From positions 496,001 through 560,000 of the forward strand of contig NW_020289980.1 in the NCBI RefSeq assembly GCF_003144245.1: 64,000 nucleotides of DNA, given 5' to 3'. The notes beneath the pieces were generated by a model that did not search any database, was not told the origin of the DNA, and saw only the letters and a program-made list of their open reading frames with translations. The DNA is from Jaminaea rosea. Taxonomy: Eukaryota > Basidiomycota > Exobasidiomycetes > Microstromatales. Position numbers and translations under genes: made by a program. Of this stretch, positions 40,066 to 49,933 are shown one piece after another. How positions within the stretch are numbered: position 1 is the first letter of the stretch; each line of letters opens with the position of its first letter.

Positions 40066-40272
40066 GACAAGTTACCCAGACGTACGAGAGCGCTTGTCAG
40101 CCGCAAGACGGCCATATTCGCAACCACCTTCTTTCAGCTCCCCTCAGCACTACTCTCTCTCCAAATGACCAACGTCATCATGTTGAGGGTTGACCCGCGA
40201 TCACCATCACCACGCGATGCAGACCCCGGCCTCACTCTTCCCCCATGTCACTCATTCCCTTTTCGTAGAGAT

Positions 40273-40303
<31 letters not shown>

Positions 40304-40570
40304 CCATCATTATCTTCGTGAGCGTCAGAAAGCGCTCGAATCACCATTGTCATCATGATCATCATCAGACGCAAAGACCAGCGAGACGAGACCGTGTGAT
40401 GAGCCGTGACCTCGCGTGGCTCACTCGCGTACCGAGTTCGTTCTGACGTCGCCGCAGGCTCGATAAAGTGGGCAATTCTCAGCGTCAGAGTGTGTACTCG
40501 ATCAATCTCAACATTGTTACTGCGACGGTCTACGAAAGAAAGATTGCAAATCCCTAAGGGCGGAGATGCC
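40066..40570. other. Intergenic region between convergent genes, with ATC microsatellite
   Basis: 505 bases between the stop of the NCBP3-like gene and that of the RNase T2 gene. Apart from the trinucleotide repeat at 40275-40310 nothing is seen. Confidence 0.5.
40275..40310. repeat. (CAT)n/(ATC)n microsatellite
   Basis: About twelve near-perfect CAT units with one CAC interruption. Related CAT/ATC-rich sequence continues to about 40370. Confidence 0.85.
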
Positions 40571-41475
40571 TCACTTAGGCAGGTACTTGATCGTCGCCGC
40601 AGTGCACGAGCTCTTCGTCGTCGAGTTGGTAGGAACGTAGTGTCCACCGACGACGGGCCCGTACGTATGAGCGTAGTACCACACCTCGTCGAACGTCGAG
40701 CCTCGGTTGTTGCAGCCCACAAAGGGCTTTGCGCCGTAGTGCTTGGTGAGCGCTTGTTCAAATTGAGCGAGCGTGTACGTCGTAGTATTGGAAGGGGTAA
40801 TGCCCTCGCTCTTCAGCCAGTTGTACGTGGGTTGAGACCTGAACTTGTTTGCGATCTCTCCAAAGTAGCTCAGCACGATCTGCTCCTGTTGCGAGGGGCC
40901 GCCGGGGAAAGTGACCTGGCATTGAGGTCGCAAGGTGTTGAAGCAGGTGGCATGCTTGTCGTACTCGTGCGTCATGAGGGAGGAGTCGTTTGCGTAGATT
41001 TGGTCCAAGTAGGAGGCGAGGGGAGGATTGTACTTGCGAATGATAGAGGGGATGCCCGTGAGGTTGTTGCCAAAGGCGATGATGCCCGAGTCGGCTGAGC
41101 AGTATTGTGGGTACGTCTTACGACGGGCAAGGGTCGCAGGATGGCGGTCAGCGATGCTCAATGGCATTTGGTCTCGCGCATACGTACCCCATCGCAGTAA
41201 TCAGGCCAGAGTCCATGAGCAGTCGTGGAGTCCTTTGACCCTCTTGAAGGCTGGGCATCCCAGAACTGGGTCGTCAGGACGAGACCGGACTCCTTTTGTC
41301 CAGGCTCGAGTGCGCCATTGAAGCAGCACGAGTCCGTTGAAACATTGTATTTGGCCGAGCAAGATAGCTGCGTGAGATCGCGGGGGTTGCACGAAGGAAC
41401 GTTGAATGAGGGGAACGCGCTCGCGAGGCCGGCGAGGGTGGTCAGAAGGAGGGTGGGAGTGAAGGTGAACATCAT
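40571..41475 (-). CDS. Secreted ribonuclease T2
   Basis: Two exons, 41475-41188 and 41116-40571, with a 71-nt intron (GATGGG|gtacgt ... gtaag|ACG), giving 277 residues. The N-terminus is a signal peptide (FTPTLLLTTLAGLASAFPS). CAS1 is TAHGLWPDYCDG with catalytic His87. CAS2 is LMTHEYDKHATC with His146, Glu147, Lys150 and His151. Both catalytic histidines and the Glu are present, so activity is expected. Eight or more cysteines (e.g. VPSCNPRDLTQLSC, DSCC, YPQYC) and several NxS/T sites fit a disulphide-bonded, glycosylated extracellular or vacuolar enzyme. T2 RNases cut single-stranded RNA to 3'-phosphates and serve nutrition and RNA turnover. CAS2 has Tyr and Ala where Trp and Gly are common. 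The gene starts at ATG 41475; a second ATG follows directly. Confidence 0.93.
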
Positions 41476-41805
41476 GGCGAATGGGGATAAGGGAAAAGCA
41501 GCTATCCTTGGCGGACCCCAGCATTCTTATATCCCCCTTCCAAACCTTCTCATTTCGAAGCACATGCGCTCGCTTGTCGGACCTGACCTGATCGTTGCCC
41601 TAGCTTGCCTCGAGCGATGCGAGCGAGGCAATGCTTCGGCCAAAATGAAACGAACGTGCGTGCCTGCGTCTTGTCAACCCAGAAGGAGGGCGGTGACCCG
41701 GGTGTGGGGCCGGAGATGCCGGAGAGGGAAACGCGATTGAGAAGAGGTGCGAGGGGACATCAAGGCAGAGCGAATATGCAGAAGCATTGAATTCTATGTA
41801 TGAGG
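41476..41805. other. RNase T2 upstream region / 3' end of UTP6
   Basis: 330 bases between two minus-strand genes. The RNase T2 promoter contains a TATA-like element at 41527-41532 (minus strand). Nothing else is seen. Confidence 0.45.
41527..41532 (-). promoter_or_regulatory. TATA-like element of the RNase T2 gene
   Basis: ATATAA on the minus strand, about 52 bases upstream of the ATG, preceded by GGGG. The position suits a short-leader, regulated gene encoding a secreted enzyme. Confidence 0.4.
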
Positions 41806-44667
41806 TTACTGTTCAAAGGCCGCCCCGGCTTCAGTCCACCTTTCCTCGACGCTCCTCTCCCAGGCCTCACTTCCCCCTCCGACCCTCTTCGCCTTCTGCA
41901 GTAATCCCACCCCACCCGCGACATCCCCTTGCTTGAGATAAGTCTCGAACAGGGCAGTGAAGACGTCCAGGAGCAGATCTGCCTCCCGAGACACTTCGAG
42001 TTCGTCCTTGTGCTGGTATCCAGCACGCTGGTGATGCTGAAGTGCCATACGCTCAACGTGTTGCGCTGCTGCTAGAATGTTGGCGTCGCCCTGGAGGAGG
42101 GGGAGGAGACGAGTCCACGCTGCCAAGCTGGGGCTAGCCTGGCTGCTATCCTTCCACAGCTGAAGCACATTCTGCTCCTCCTCCTCCCCACCAAGCTCAA
42201 ACAAGCAAAGCAGCGCTCCATCGTGGCACCCTTGCAGCTTTTCTCGAGCTTCGGCACTCTCAGCCCTCGCAACGAGGAGATGCTTCCTGCTGAGCTGGAC
42301 GGCCTTCTCTACCACTTCGGTGTACAATGCTCGTCCTTCTTCGCGCTCTGCACGCACCCAAGGCAGGACTTGAGTTGCGATGAAGAGGGCAGACGTGGCC
42401 GCCAGATCGCTGCTATCTGTCGAAGCACTCTTGCTCGGGGTGAGGGAGCGCAAAGAGGTAAGCCAAAAGTCATTTGCTGACTGAAGCTGCTCCACGATGG
42501 CGGACGTGCCCTCATTGCCGTCATTCCGCACAAATTGCTCAAAAGTCCATCGCGACGTCCAAATGGCCGCACGAGCAAAGAGGTCGCGAGGTACTAAACC
42601 GGACAGCGTCTGAACAGCCAACTCGTCGAGCTTCTCCCACTTGCCTTGGAGCTCTTCGCCATCTGGTCCTCCTGCTGTCGAAAGAAGATCCGTCTCGTGC
42701 TGCAGAACTTGACGAGAGAAGAGCAGGCTGGCCGCACTGTGACTTGCTGAGCTCTTGCGCTGTTTCGACAAAGCGCGCTCGAGAAGGGCAGTGACGTACG
42801 GAAGGAGCGGGTCGCGGGTTGCTTGCAGGCCGCCTTTCTTCGCGTTTTCCTCATCCTGAGCCTCATCCGCGACAGCCTCTTGATACGCCAGACTCCTCCA
42901 AATTGCTTTCCCCAATGTAATGCGTGTCGCTGCGTCCAAATCGCTTGCATTACTCAAGAGAGCCTTTACTGCATTAGCAAGGCCGATCCTCGTCTGATTT
43001 GCCGTATCTTTGTGCATCGTCGCATGCGCATAGGCCTGCGTACGGCGGACATCCTTCACCAGCTGGGCGAGGAGGGCGTGCAACGGATGATCGCCGGGTA
43101 CGTCTTGAGCCGGCTTCTCGACGTCGTCCTCGTCCTCCTCTGGTACGCTGGCGCTCAACAGTTCTTGCACCTGCTCCTCCCCTCTCTCGCCATGAACGGC
43201 CAGCCGCGCCGCCGCACTAAGCTCCTCGTTGCGCCGCTTATCCACATCCTCCTGTGGTCGGGACTCCTCGTCTTCTGCTACCAGGCGGCGGTACGCGGCA
43301 AATCTAGCCGCAGAAATCGACAAAGTGATGCGGCGCACCAAGTCTGCGGTTCGCGAGGATGCCGCGGTGGCTGCCAGCGAATCCAGCGTAGCTAGGATTG
43401 AGCTCAGCAGGCTGCTCCGCAAAGACTCTCCATCGGCGTTGTTGCGCGTCTCGAAGGGAAATGAGAGGAGGAGGCGGAGGACGAGGAGAGCGTAGACGAG
43501 CTTGAGGTTATGTGGGAGAGATGGAGTGGAGGAAGATGAGGTTGACAAAGGTCCGGCTGGATTGAGTGCTGCAGAGAAAATGGCTAGAGGCAGAGCACCA
43601 GATAGAATCTTGGTGGGAGCTGTCGCTTTTGCGCTTTCGTTCGCGGCAGAGGCTTGAGCATCTGAGCGTTCTGCCGAGAGAGAAGGAGCTGGTCTGGCGG
43701 AGGCTGCAGCCTCGTCTTCGCTATTGCCATCCTCCTGTTCGATGCTACTCTCCTTTTGCGCCTCATCGACTACGCTCTTTGCTGCATCCCCGCCTGCAAT
43801 GCCCAGAAGTGCCCACCGCCTCCTCAGCCTCTCGAGGAAGACGCACTCCATGCGAAAGTAGGCGAGCCATAGTGTGAGGAGGTCGCGTGACGAAGGCGTG
43901 ATGGCAGCAGGCAGTGTGAGCGGCACCATCGACGTGGACGGCTGAGCATCAATGTCTCCCTCGACATCGCTTTGTTGCTCGTCCTCGTCCTCGCTATCGG
44001 CCTCTTCATCGTCATCGCTGTCACTCCCGTCCTGTCCCCTAGCAACTCTCCTGGCCCTCTTCCTCCTCCTGCCCTCCTTCTCTTTCCTGGCTGCCCGTCG
44101 CTTCGCATCACTCTGTGTAACTGTATTCAGTCTGATCGCCCTCAACAAGGTCAAGCGAGCAGCACTTGCGTCGAGATTGGCATTGAGCTCCCAGTCAGCT
44201 ACGCAGATCCAGAGTGGTACGCTGGATGGGTGCAGGCTCAAAGCCTGGGCAGCAATCTGCGAGTAGACTCTGCGCATCTTTCTTGCCTGAAGCCAGGTAA
44301 GATAGCGCTGAAACACGGCAGGGTCCCTTGGTCCGAGTTTGGTGACCATTCGTTGCCACACGCTGAGCAGCTGGCGTTCCTGGAAGCGGCGCAGTTTATT
44401 GCGGTCCTTGAGTGTGACGACTTCATTACCCTGCTCGTCTTTGCCCGATCGTGCGACGCGAAGGGATGTGAGCTTCTCAATGTCCTCTTCGAGTGCAATG
44501 TACTCGAGATAGTGCGGAAGGGAGACATTCTTGCTGATGAGATGCAGCTCGTGATTGCGGCGCTTTTGGGTAAGAGATTGGAGCTCGAGGTGTGTGAAGA
44601 GATGAAGGTGTGTGAGGAGCTGTAGGCTGGGCAGAAGTCGCTCCAAGTGGTAGTCGACTCGATCCAT
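41806..44667 (-). CDS. UTP6: U3 snoRNP / small-subunit processome protein Utp6
   Basis: A single exon of 953 residues from ATG 44667. The N-terminus MDRVDYHLERLLPSLQLL, followed by LTQKRRNHELHLISKN and YLEYIALEEDIEKL, is the Utp6 signature region. HAT repeats follow (e.g. VFQRYLTWLQARK, RVYSQIAAQALSLHP, PLWICVADWELNANLDASAARLTLLRAIRLNT). Utp6 binds in the UTP-B module of the nucleolar processome during 18S rRNA maturation. The protein is about twice the length of yeast Utp6. The extra length comes from an acidic, Lys/Arg-rich insert near 200-245 and several Ala/Ser/Glu-rich linkers in the C-terminal half, which still contains degenerate helical repeats. It shares a 284-base promoter region with the divergent Rab gene. 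Confidence 0.9.
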   Translation of the reverse strand: MDRVDYHLERLLPSLQLLTHLHLFTHLELQSLTQKRRNHELHLISKNVSLPHYLEYIALEEDIEKLTSLRVARSGKDEQGNEVVTLKDRNKLRRFQERQLLSVWQRMVTKLGPRDPAVFQRYLTWLQARKMRRVYSQIAAQALSLHPSSVPLWICVADWELNANLDASAARLTLLRAIRLNTVTQSDAKRRAARKEKEGRRRKRARRVARGQDGSDSDDDEEADSEDEDEQQSDVEGDIDAQPSTSMVPLTLPAAITPSSRDLLTLWLAYFRMECVFLERLRRRWALLGIAGGDAAKSVVDEAQKESSIEQEDGNSEDEAAASARPAPSLSAERSDAQASAANESAKATAPTKILSGALPLAIFSAALNPAGPLSTSSSSTPSLPHNLKLVYALLVLRLLLSFPFETRNNADGESLRSSLLSSILATLDSLAATAASSRTADLVRRITLSISAARFAAYRRLVAEDEESRPQEDVDKRRNEELSAAARLAVHGERGEEQVQELLSASVPEEDEDDVEKPAQDVPGDHPLHALLAQLVKDVRRTQAYAHATMHKDTANQTRIGLANAVKALLSNASDLDAATRITLGKAIWRSLAYQEAVADEAQDEENAKKGGLQATRDPLLPYVTALLERALSKQRKSSASHSAASLLFSRQVLQHETDLLSTAGGPDGEELQGKWEKLDELAVQTLSGLVPRDLFARAAIWTSRWTFEQFVRNDGNEGTSAIVEQLQSANDFWLTSLRSLTPSKSASTDSSDLAATSALFIATQVLPWVRAEREEGRALYTEVVEKAVQLSRKHLLVARAESAEAREKLQGCHDGALLCLFELGGEEEEQNVLQLWKDSSQASPSLAAWTRLLPLLQGDANILAAAQHVERMALQHHQRAGYQHKDELEVSREADLLLDVFTALFETYLKQGDVAGGVGLLQKAKRVGGGSEAWERSVEERWTEAGAAFEQ

Positions 44668-44951
44668 GCTGGCGAGTGTAGGCGCAGCGTGGGAAAGGTG
44701 GGGAGCCCAAGAAGGACTTGAATCGCTGGTGCGCTACAAAGACAAAAATCTCGACTTGACGACCTGGATCGACGGAAGGGGGAAAGCGCCATGCGTCCAC
44801 GTGGCCGGAGCCAACGCCGGCGTCATGTTCCGCTTTCGGGGACGGATCCGCCCCTCCGCCTGAGGCTGACTTCAAGATCCACATCTCCAACATTGGCCTT
44901 GGTTGACCTTGCATCTCCACGAACAGGGGATCCATCACCACTACTCACATC

Positions 44952-45778
44952 ATGCCGAACCCACACTACGACCTCCTGCTCAAGCTTCTCCTCATCGGTG
45001 ACTCGGGTGCGTATAGAGCTATTAGGGCTGATTGTGGGGCATTTCGAGCTGACCATGTGTTGCCCCCGCGACTCCTCTCCGGTCATCCCTCGCTCCTCGC
45101 TGCACCAGGCGTCGGCAAGTCATGCCTCCTCCTCCGATTCTGTGACGATGCCTGGACTCCCTCATTCATCACCACCATCGGCATTGACTTCAAGATCAGG
45201 ACAATTGAGCTAGACGGCAAGCGCATCAAGTTGCAGATCGTGAGCAGCGGGCTGCAGCATATACGATCCTCTTACCGCAAAGTCAGCTAACCATCATCTC
45301 TTGTCATCGCTGGCAGTGGGACACCGCAGGCCAAGAGCGATTCCGTACAATTACCACGGCCTACTACCGTGGAGCCATGGGCATTCTCCTCGTATTCGAT
45401 GTAACAGACGAGCGCTCCTTCCAGAATATCCGCACTTGGCACAGCAACGTCGAGCAGCACGCCTCCGAAGGTGTCTCTCGCCTACTCGTGGGAAACAAGT
45501 CGGACTGGACCGAGAAACGGGCTGTCAGTCAAGAGGAGGCTCAGAAGCTGGCTGATGAGCTGGGGATCAGATACGTGGAAACGAGCGCCAAGAACAACGA
45601 TCAAGTGGATGACGCCTTTGTGGGGTTGGCGAGGGAGGTCAAGCAGAAGTTGGTCGAGAGTGGCGCTATCAACCCGGTCATGGGCACGGCGACGAATCAA
45701 GCAGGCGGTGCAGGTGGAAATGGTAGCGTCAATGTTTCAGCAGGCGGACAGGGCGCCAAGCAGGGGGGATGCTGTTGA
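44952..45778 (+). CDS. SEC4: Rab GTPase, Sec4/Rab8 type
   Basis: Three exons: 44952-45006, 45109-45239 and 45317-45778, giving 215 residues. The P-loop GDSGVGKSC spans intron 1. Switch I has [19 protein letters not shown]. Switch [24 protein letters not shown], opens exon 3. NKSD and ETSAK are the base-binding motifs. The RabF motifs IGIDF, KLQIWDTAGQ and YYRGAMGI are those of the Rab8/Rab10/Sec4 group. The tail ends GGCC, a double-cysteine site for geranylgeranylation. Sec4 drives docking of secretory vesicles at the plasma membrane with the exocyst, hence polarised growth. A Gly/Asn-rich stretch precedes the tail. Rab8-like members are hard to separate by eye; Sec4 is preferred because this is a fungus. 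Confidence 0.93.
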
Positions 45779-45999
45779 GGAGTGCATAGGCCGATTCGTC
45801 GCCCATCTCCTTCATTCAGTCAGCTCATCTTGGGCGTGTCCCTTTGCCCGCACATCTGTTCACACGCTTCACGCCCGACTCATCGTTTCGCCGCTGCCAA
45901 TACCACTACAGATACACACAAGCGCAGCCATCGAGAGGAAGCTCATCTATTTACATTCCAGGACGCAGTGACTCGGTGCGTCAGACGCCTTGGCATCAC

Positions 46000-48144
46000 T
46001 CATCTCTCCACCCTCACCCTTCCCCCCACTCTCCAAACAGACGACCCTCCCCAGGAGTCCGTCGCCCTCAGCATCATCTTGTAGTCAGCCGCCCTTGTAC
46101 CCGCGCCCGCGTCGAGCCACGTCTTCCATCCTCCTGCGCCACCAAAGGTGTACAGAGCGTAGCGTGCTTTACTGTCCCACTGACTGCCGAGTCGTTTGCG
46201 GTTGGACCAGGGAAATGGCCCAGATGAAGTCATGGCCGCCATATAGCGAGACCAGAGAGAGGAGGGGTTGTTGGAAGGCTGCTCAGCGGCCTGGTCGGTG
46301 CCACCGCTGTTGATGGCGAGGCGCCAAGCGTGCTCTGGCACAACGGCGCCCTCATGACCCCATGGTAGTAGCGCCCACTCCAGCCTGTAAAGCGTAACGG
46401 CCTCCAATCCCATGGTGTGGGTCGCAGGCGCAAAGGTGGTGAACGAAGCCACGCCCTGCACAACCCCATCCAGCTGCGTCACGCGCCGACCATCATCGCC
46501 CCCGTCCTCATCGCTGCCTGCTTCGTAGAGCGGAAGAGAGGCGAGAACGCTAGGAGGAGGCGCTGGTGGGTAGGGATTGGGCCGAACGAAGTAGACTGTA
46601 GGCGGTGAAGCGAAGGGTGGCGGCAAAGGGGCTCGAAACGCTCGTACTTCTCCTCCTTCTTCTCGCTCCTGCTCGACCTTCTCCTGACCCATACTCAAGT
46701 GATGCAACGGGTCACTCCACACCCATTGCGCTCCTTCGTCGTACGGGCCCGCCCATTCTCCCATTTCCGCGCCTGGTCTCGCAACGCCCACCGCAAATTC
46801 CCTCCTCCAGAAGGGATACTTTGGATTGCCATCTCCTCCAGGCGGTTTCTCTGGGGGATCAACGGGCTCGTCTTGGTCTAGTGGGACTTTGCTCCTCAGC
46901 AGCCTTGTGCTGGCGTGTCCAACCACATAGCCTCGCGGAATGTTTTGTCCCTCGTAAACGTGTTGGTGGTATGGGCTTATGCCTGTGAGGTGCCAGACGA
47001 ATCCCCAAACGTCACGAATCGAGATGGACCACCCGTGCTCGTCGTTGAGGTGAGAGGAGAGGGGGGCATTTCGACGTATGTACCGGGAGACGTGGACTAC
47101 CTGGCCAGAAACGGGAGCGTGGACGGGGAGAAGGGTGGAGCGGCGACGCTCCAGCAACGTAAGGTCTGCGTCCTCGTCCCCGTCATGCTCGCCGGCATCG
47201 GTATTGTTGGGCGGAGGGGGCAGCCGCAAGCTGATTCCTCGGTTCCACCTCGCCAAAGTCACATCTACTCCGTTCATTGCATCGCCTCTCTGCAGCTTCG
47301 CTGAGCGCGGGAGGTACGGGTCATGAAAGAGGGAGCCGATCTGGTTGGGCTCGAGGCCATCGGCCCACTCTCGACGCTCACGACTCGAGCCGCGGCCATC
47401 CCCTTCCCTGTCATCTCCATGGCTATCATCTTGATGCTGCTCCGTGCTCTGCTTCCAAAGATAGTTGCTCAAAGGCCAGCTCGCCCGCTTCCTTCTCAGG
47501 TGTGCGAGCCAGAAAGCCTGCCGATGCGTCTGGGGCCAGCGCTTGGCCGTGCGTTGATACTGCATTGTCAGCTTGGCTACGACGCTGAGTAGACGTTCGT
47601 CTACTTCGTCGTGGAGATCTCCTCGCGAAGAAGCGGTGACTTGGTCGAAGAGCTGTGCGAGCGGCTCGCATCCGGCTCCATGAGGATCGAAGAAGGCTCG
47701 GCCGTCCTGTGTGCCTACGACTGCCCGACACTCGCTATCCTTGAGCGAGTCTGCCCCAGCATCTATGTTGTCCAGCTCCCTGCATCCTTCCACTCCTCCA
47801 TTCTTGCCACAATGTAGCGTTACTTCATCCCAGTCCCTCACGCGCAATCCCGTCGGGAAGTGCAGGACGGCCGAAGAGGTATTGAGCTCTGCACTGTCTT
47901 GATCGAGGACTGTGAGAGTAAGAAAGCGCGATGCGGAGAGATTTGGGGCTGAATTGACTTGAAGACCAAGCCAGGATGAGGTAATGAGGGGTCCTGAGGC
48001 TAGAGACTGGGAGTAGGTGGAGTTGGACACAAAGGGGCGCTGAGAGGGGGATCCGAAAGCAACGGTCGAGGTGCTGAGAAGCAAAGCCAGGATCAGTAAT
48101 GCTATCCTCACGCCTGCTACATAGCAGAGACACAATTGTAGCAT
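46000..48144 (-). CDS. Secretory-pathway protein with M23/lysostaphin-like fold
   Basis: A single exon of 714 residues from ATG 48144, which puts a signal peptide first (VRIALLILALLLSTSTVAFG); an upstream ATG at 48303 would hide it. Six to eight cysteines and several NxS/T sites fit the ER lumen or exterior. Around residues 340-415 there is LPVHAPVSGQVVHVSRY, then GWSISIRDVWGFVWHL and HVYEGQNIPRGYVVGHAS. This is the beta-strand pattern of the duplicated-hybrid/LytM (M23) fold: APxxGxVxxV, then GxxVxI...G...xHL, then VxxGQxIxxGxxxG. The metal-binding Hxx(x)D of active endopeptidases is not visible, and the strand before HL has RDVWG instead of HGNG, so I expect no peptidase activity. The C-terminal third (FFVRPNPYPP, WALLPWGHEGAVVPEHAWRLAINSGG) is unassigned. 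Function unknown. Confidence 0.7.
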   Translation of the reverse strand: MLQLCLCYVAGVRIALLILALLLSTSTVAFGSPSQRPFVSNSTYSQSLASGPLITSSWLGLQVNSAPNLSASRFLTLTVLDQDSAELNTSSAVLHFPTGLRVRDWDEVTLHCGKNGGVEGCRELDNIDAGADSLKDSECRAVVGTQDGRAFFDPHGAGCEPLAQLFDQVTASSRGDLHDEVDERLLSVVAKLTMQYQRTAKRWPQTHRQAFWLAHLRRKRASWPLSNYLWKQSTEQHQDDSHGDDREGDGRGSSRERREWADGLEPNQIGSLFHDPYLPRSAKLQRGDAMNGVDVTLARWNRGISLRLPPPPNNTDAGEHDGDEDADLTLLERRRSTLLPVHAPVSGQVVHVSRYIRRNAPLSSHLNDEHGWSISIRDVWGFVWHLTGISPYHQHVYEGQNIPRGYVVGHASTRLLRSKVPLDQDEPVDPPEKPPGGDGNPKYPFWRREFAVGVARPGAEMGEWAGPYDEGAQWVWSDPLHHLSMGQEKVEQEREEGGEVRAFRAPLPPPFASPPTVYFVRPNPYPPAPPPSVLASLPLYEAGSDEDGGDDGRRVTQLDGVVQGVASFTTFAPATHTMGLEAVTLYRLEWALLPWGHEGAVVPEHAWRLAINSGGTDQAAEQPSNNPSSLWSRYMAAMTSSGPFPWSNRKRLGSQWDSKARYALYTFGGAGGWKTWLDAGAGTRAADYKMMLRATDSWGGSSVWRVGGRVRVER

Positions 48145-48405
48145 GACAGGAGGCTTTGAGGGCCTCGCGTCGTACTCGTCGTCGGGATAGGTTGGAAAGA
48201 AGCCAAGAAGGCGGAGGCGGTTTGAATGCCAAGTGATGAACTCGAGTCGACTGCCGGCGGAACAAGGACAAGAGAGAGCACGGGCCGGCCGGCAGATGAA
48301 CAACGGAACTGGCTTCAGAGGCGCGACGCGAGCCTCGATGGACCTCGGATTTTCTCCTTGATTTCTATTCTGACCAACACACCTTCACCATCATCTCGTT
48401 GGACA
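48145..48405. promoter_or_regulatory. Divergent promoter of the M23-like gene and NSE4
   Basis: About 260 bases between opposed start codons, or about 100 if the upstream ATG of the M23-like gene is used. No element is recognised. Confidence 0.35.
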
Positions 48406-49725
48406 ATGCCATCCTCATCCCGTCACCATCGTGGTGGAGGTCAAGGGGGAGGTGGCGCTGCGGATGCTAGCTCGTCCTCGCTCGTCTACGACCCAGCGCA
48501 AGACCTAGCCGAAAAGCGAGCCCTGCGCAAGGACTATCGCTCCCTCATCGCAAAGACGGACGAGGCGCGGGCCAACCTCGGGGAGCATGATGCCGTGGAT
48601 TTGAGAAAGTATATCGAGGATGGCGAGGGACTCAGAGGCAGGCGTGAGTGCAGTGGAATCGCTCGCGAACGCCAAGTCATGCGATGCTGTGCTTGTATGC
48701 TGATGTCCATGTCCTGGCTCGCCCTGCCCCCCTTTCTCGCACGCAGTAAAAGGCCCAAACGAAGGTATCCTCGACTCGCGCTTCCTCCTCAGTATATCTG
48801 ACATGGGTGCACAGCTAGCCAAGAATATGAAGCTCAACGCGAATGCCTTTGATGTGGACGAGTACATTGGGCGAGTAGCGCGATTCATTGGTGGGTCAGC
48901 GACTGCTGGGGCGACCATGGCGGGACGACGATCTACGCAACGCACACAGACCCAGAATGGGCGTCGCAGGTCGAGGGGACAGGTGAGCGATGATGATGAC
49001 GACGAAGACGATGCGGACGACATTGAGGACTACGACTCCTGGAATTGGCATCGCCTCGGCTCCATCGCCAACCGCTTCTCTCGTCGCGCCCCTACGATGG
49101 ACCACCTCCTCGGGCCACTTGCTGTAGAAGCCCGTACACGCTCTGCCGCTCAGACCGCGGCAGCAGAAGCAGCCGCAGGGAAACGACGTCGTCTTTTGGA
49201 GCGCGCCGAGGAAGAAGAAGCGCCGCAGCAGCTTCAACAGGGTGACCTCGAGGCCAACGAAGGCGAAACGTCCAAGCTCGTACGTGACATCTCAAAGCGA
49301 CTGCGTGACATTGGAGGACAGGATGGATGCAACTTGTTCGAATTTGCAATCGATCCGGAGAGCTTCTCAAATACGGTGGAGAATCTCTTCTACGTGAGCT
49401 TCCTAATCAAGGAGGGCAAGGCAGCCATTGATAAGGAGGATGAGCCTGGGGGTCCAATTCTGCGTGAGTACCCGCGTGATACTACACGCACTCTTGTGGG
49501 ATGGCTGACCTATCTCCGTCCTTGTTGCCACCGGGGACAGTCGACTGCATGCCTCCCTCGGAGGAAGATTACGCCAGTGGGCTACGGAAGCGTCAAGTAG
49601 TCCTCGAGCTCGACTTTGCGACTTATCGGGGGCTGATCGAGGCGTACGGGATCAAGAAGTCGATCATCCCGCACAGGAAAGCAGGTGCGGGTGCTGCTGC
49701 CAGGAAGGGCAAATGGTACGGGTGA
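48406..49725 (+). CDS. NSE4: SMC5/6 complex kleisin Nse4
   Basis: Three exons: 48406-48643, 48747-49463 and 49541-49725, giving 379 residues. The N-terminal helix region has [21 protein letters not shown], the Nse4/EID helix that contacts the neck of SMC6. Exon 2 opens [20 protein letters not shown], then [22 protein letters not shown] and, after an acidic Ser/Arg insert, [18 protein letters not shown]. The C-terminal winged helix has [31 protein letters not shown] (split here only in reading) and, in exon 3, [27 protein letters not shown]. These are the conserved Nse4 blocks. Nse4 closes the ring between the Smc5 and Smc6 heads and is essential for repair by recombination and for replication-fork stability. 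Both introns split a codon after C and have gtgagt donors. It is convergent with the Phe-tRNA synthetase gene. Confidence 0.92.
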
Positions 49726-49933
49726 GACGAGGAGGGAAAGACCTTGAAGCGGGGAAAAGAAGGAGGTGACCATGATACCCAGAGCCAACCACAATGCCCA
49801 AGAGGCAAGAGTGAGAGAGGCACCTCTCGCGACAGTTGCGTCCACATCGTCACAGCTTCTACACTTCGGTTCCATTTGTCATCTGTCAATTGTCAGTTAC
49901 ACATCTCAGTCACATCTTCCCCCACCTGCGCGC

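Noticed and set aside
40275-40370. Possible CRISPR-like or structured repeat
   Set aside because: It is a simple trinucleotide microsatellite with no spacers.
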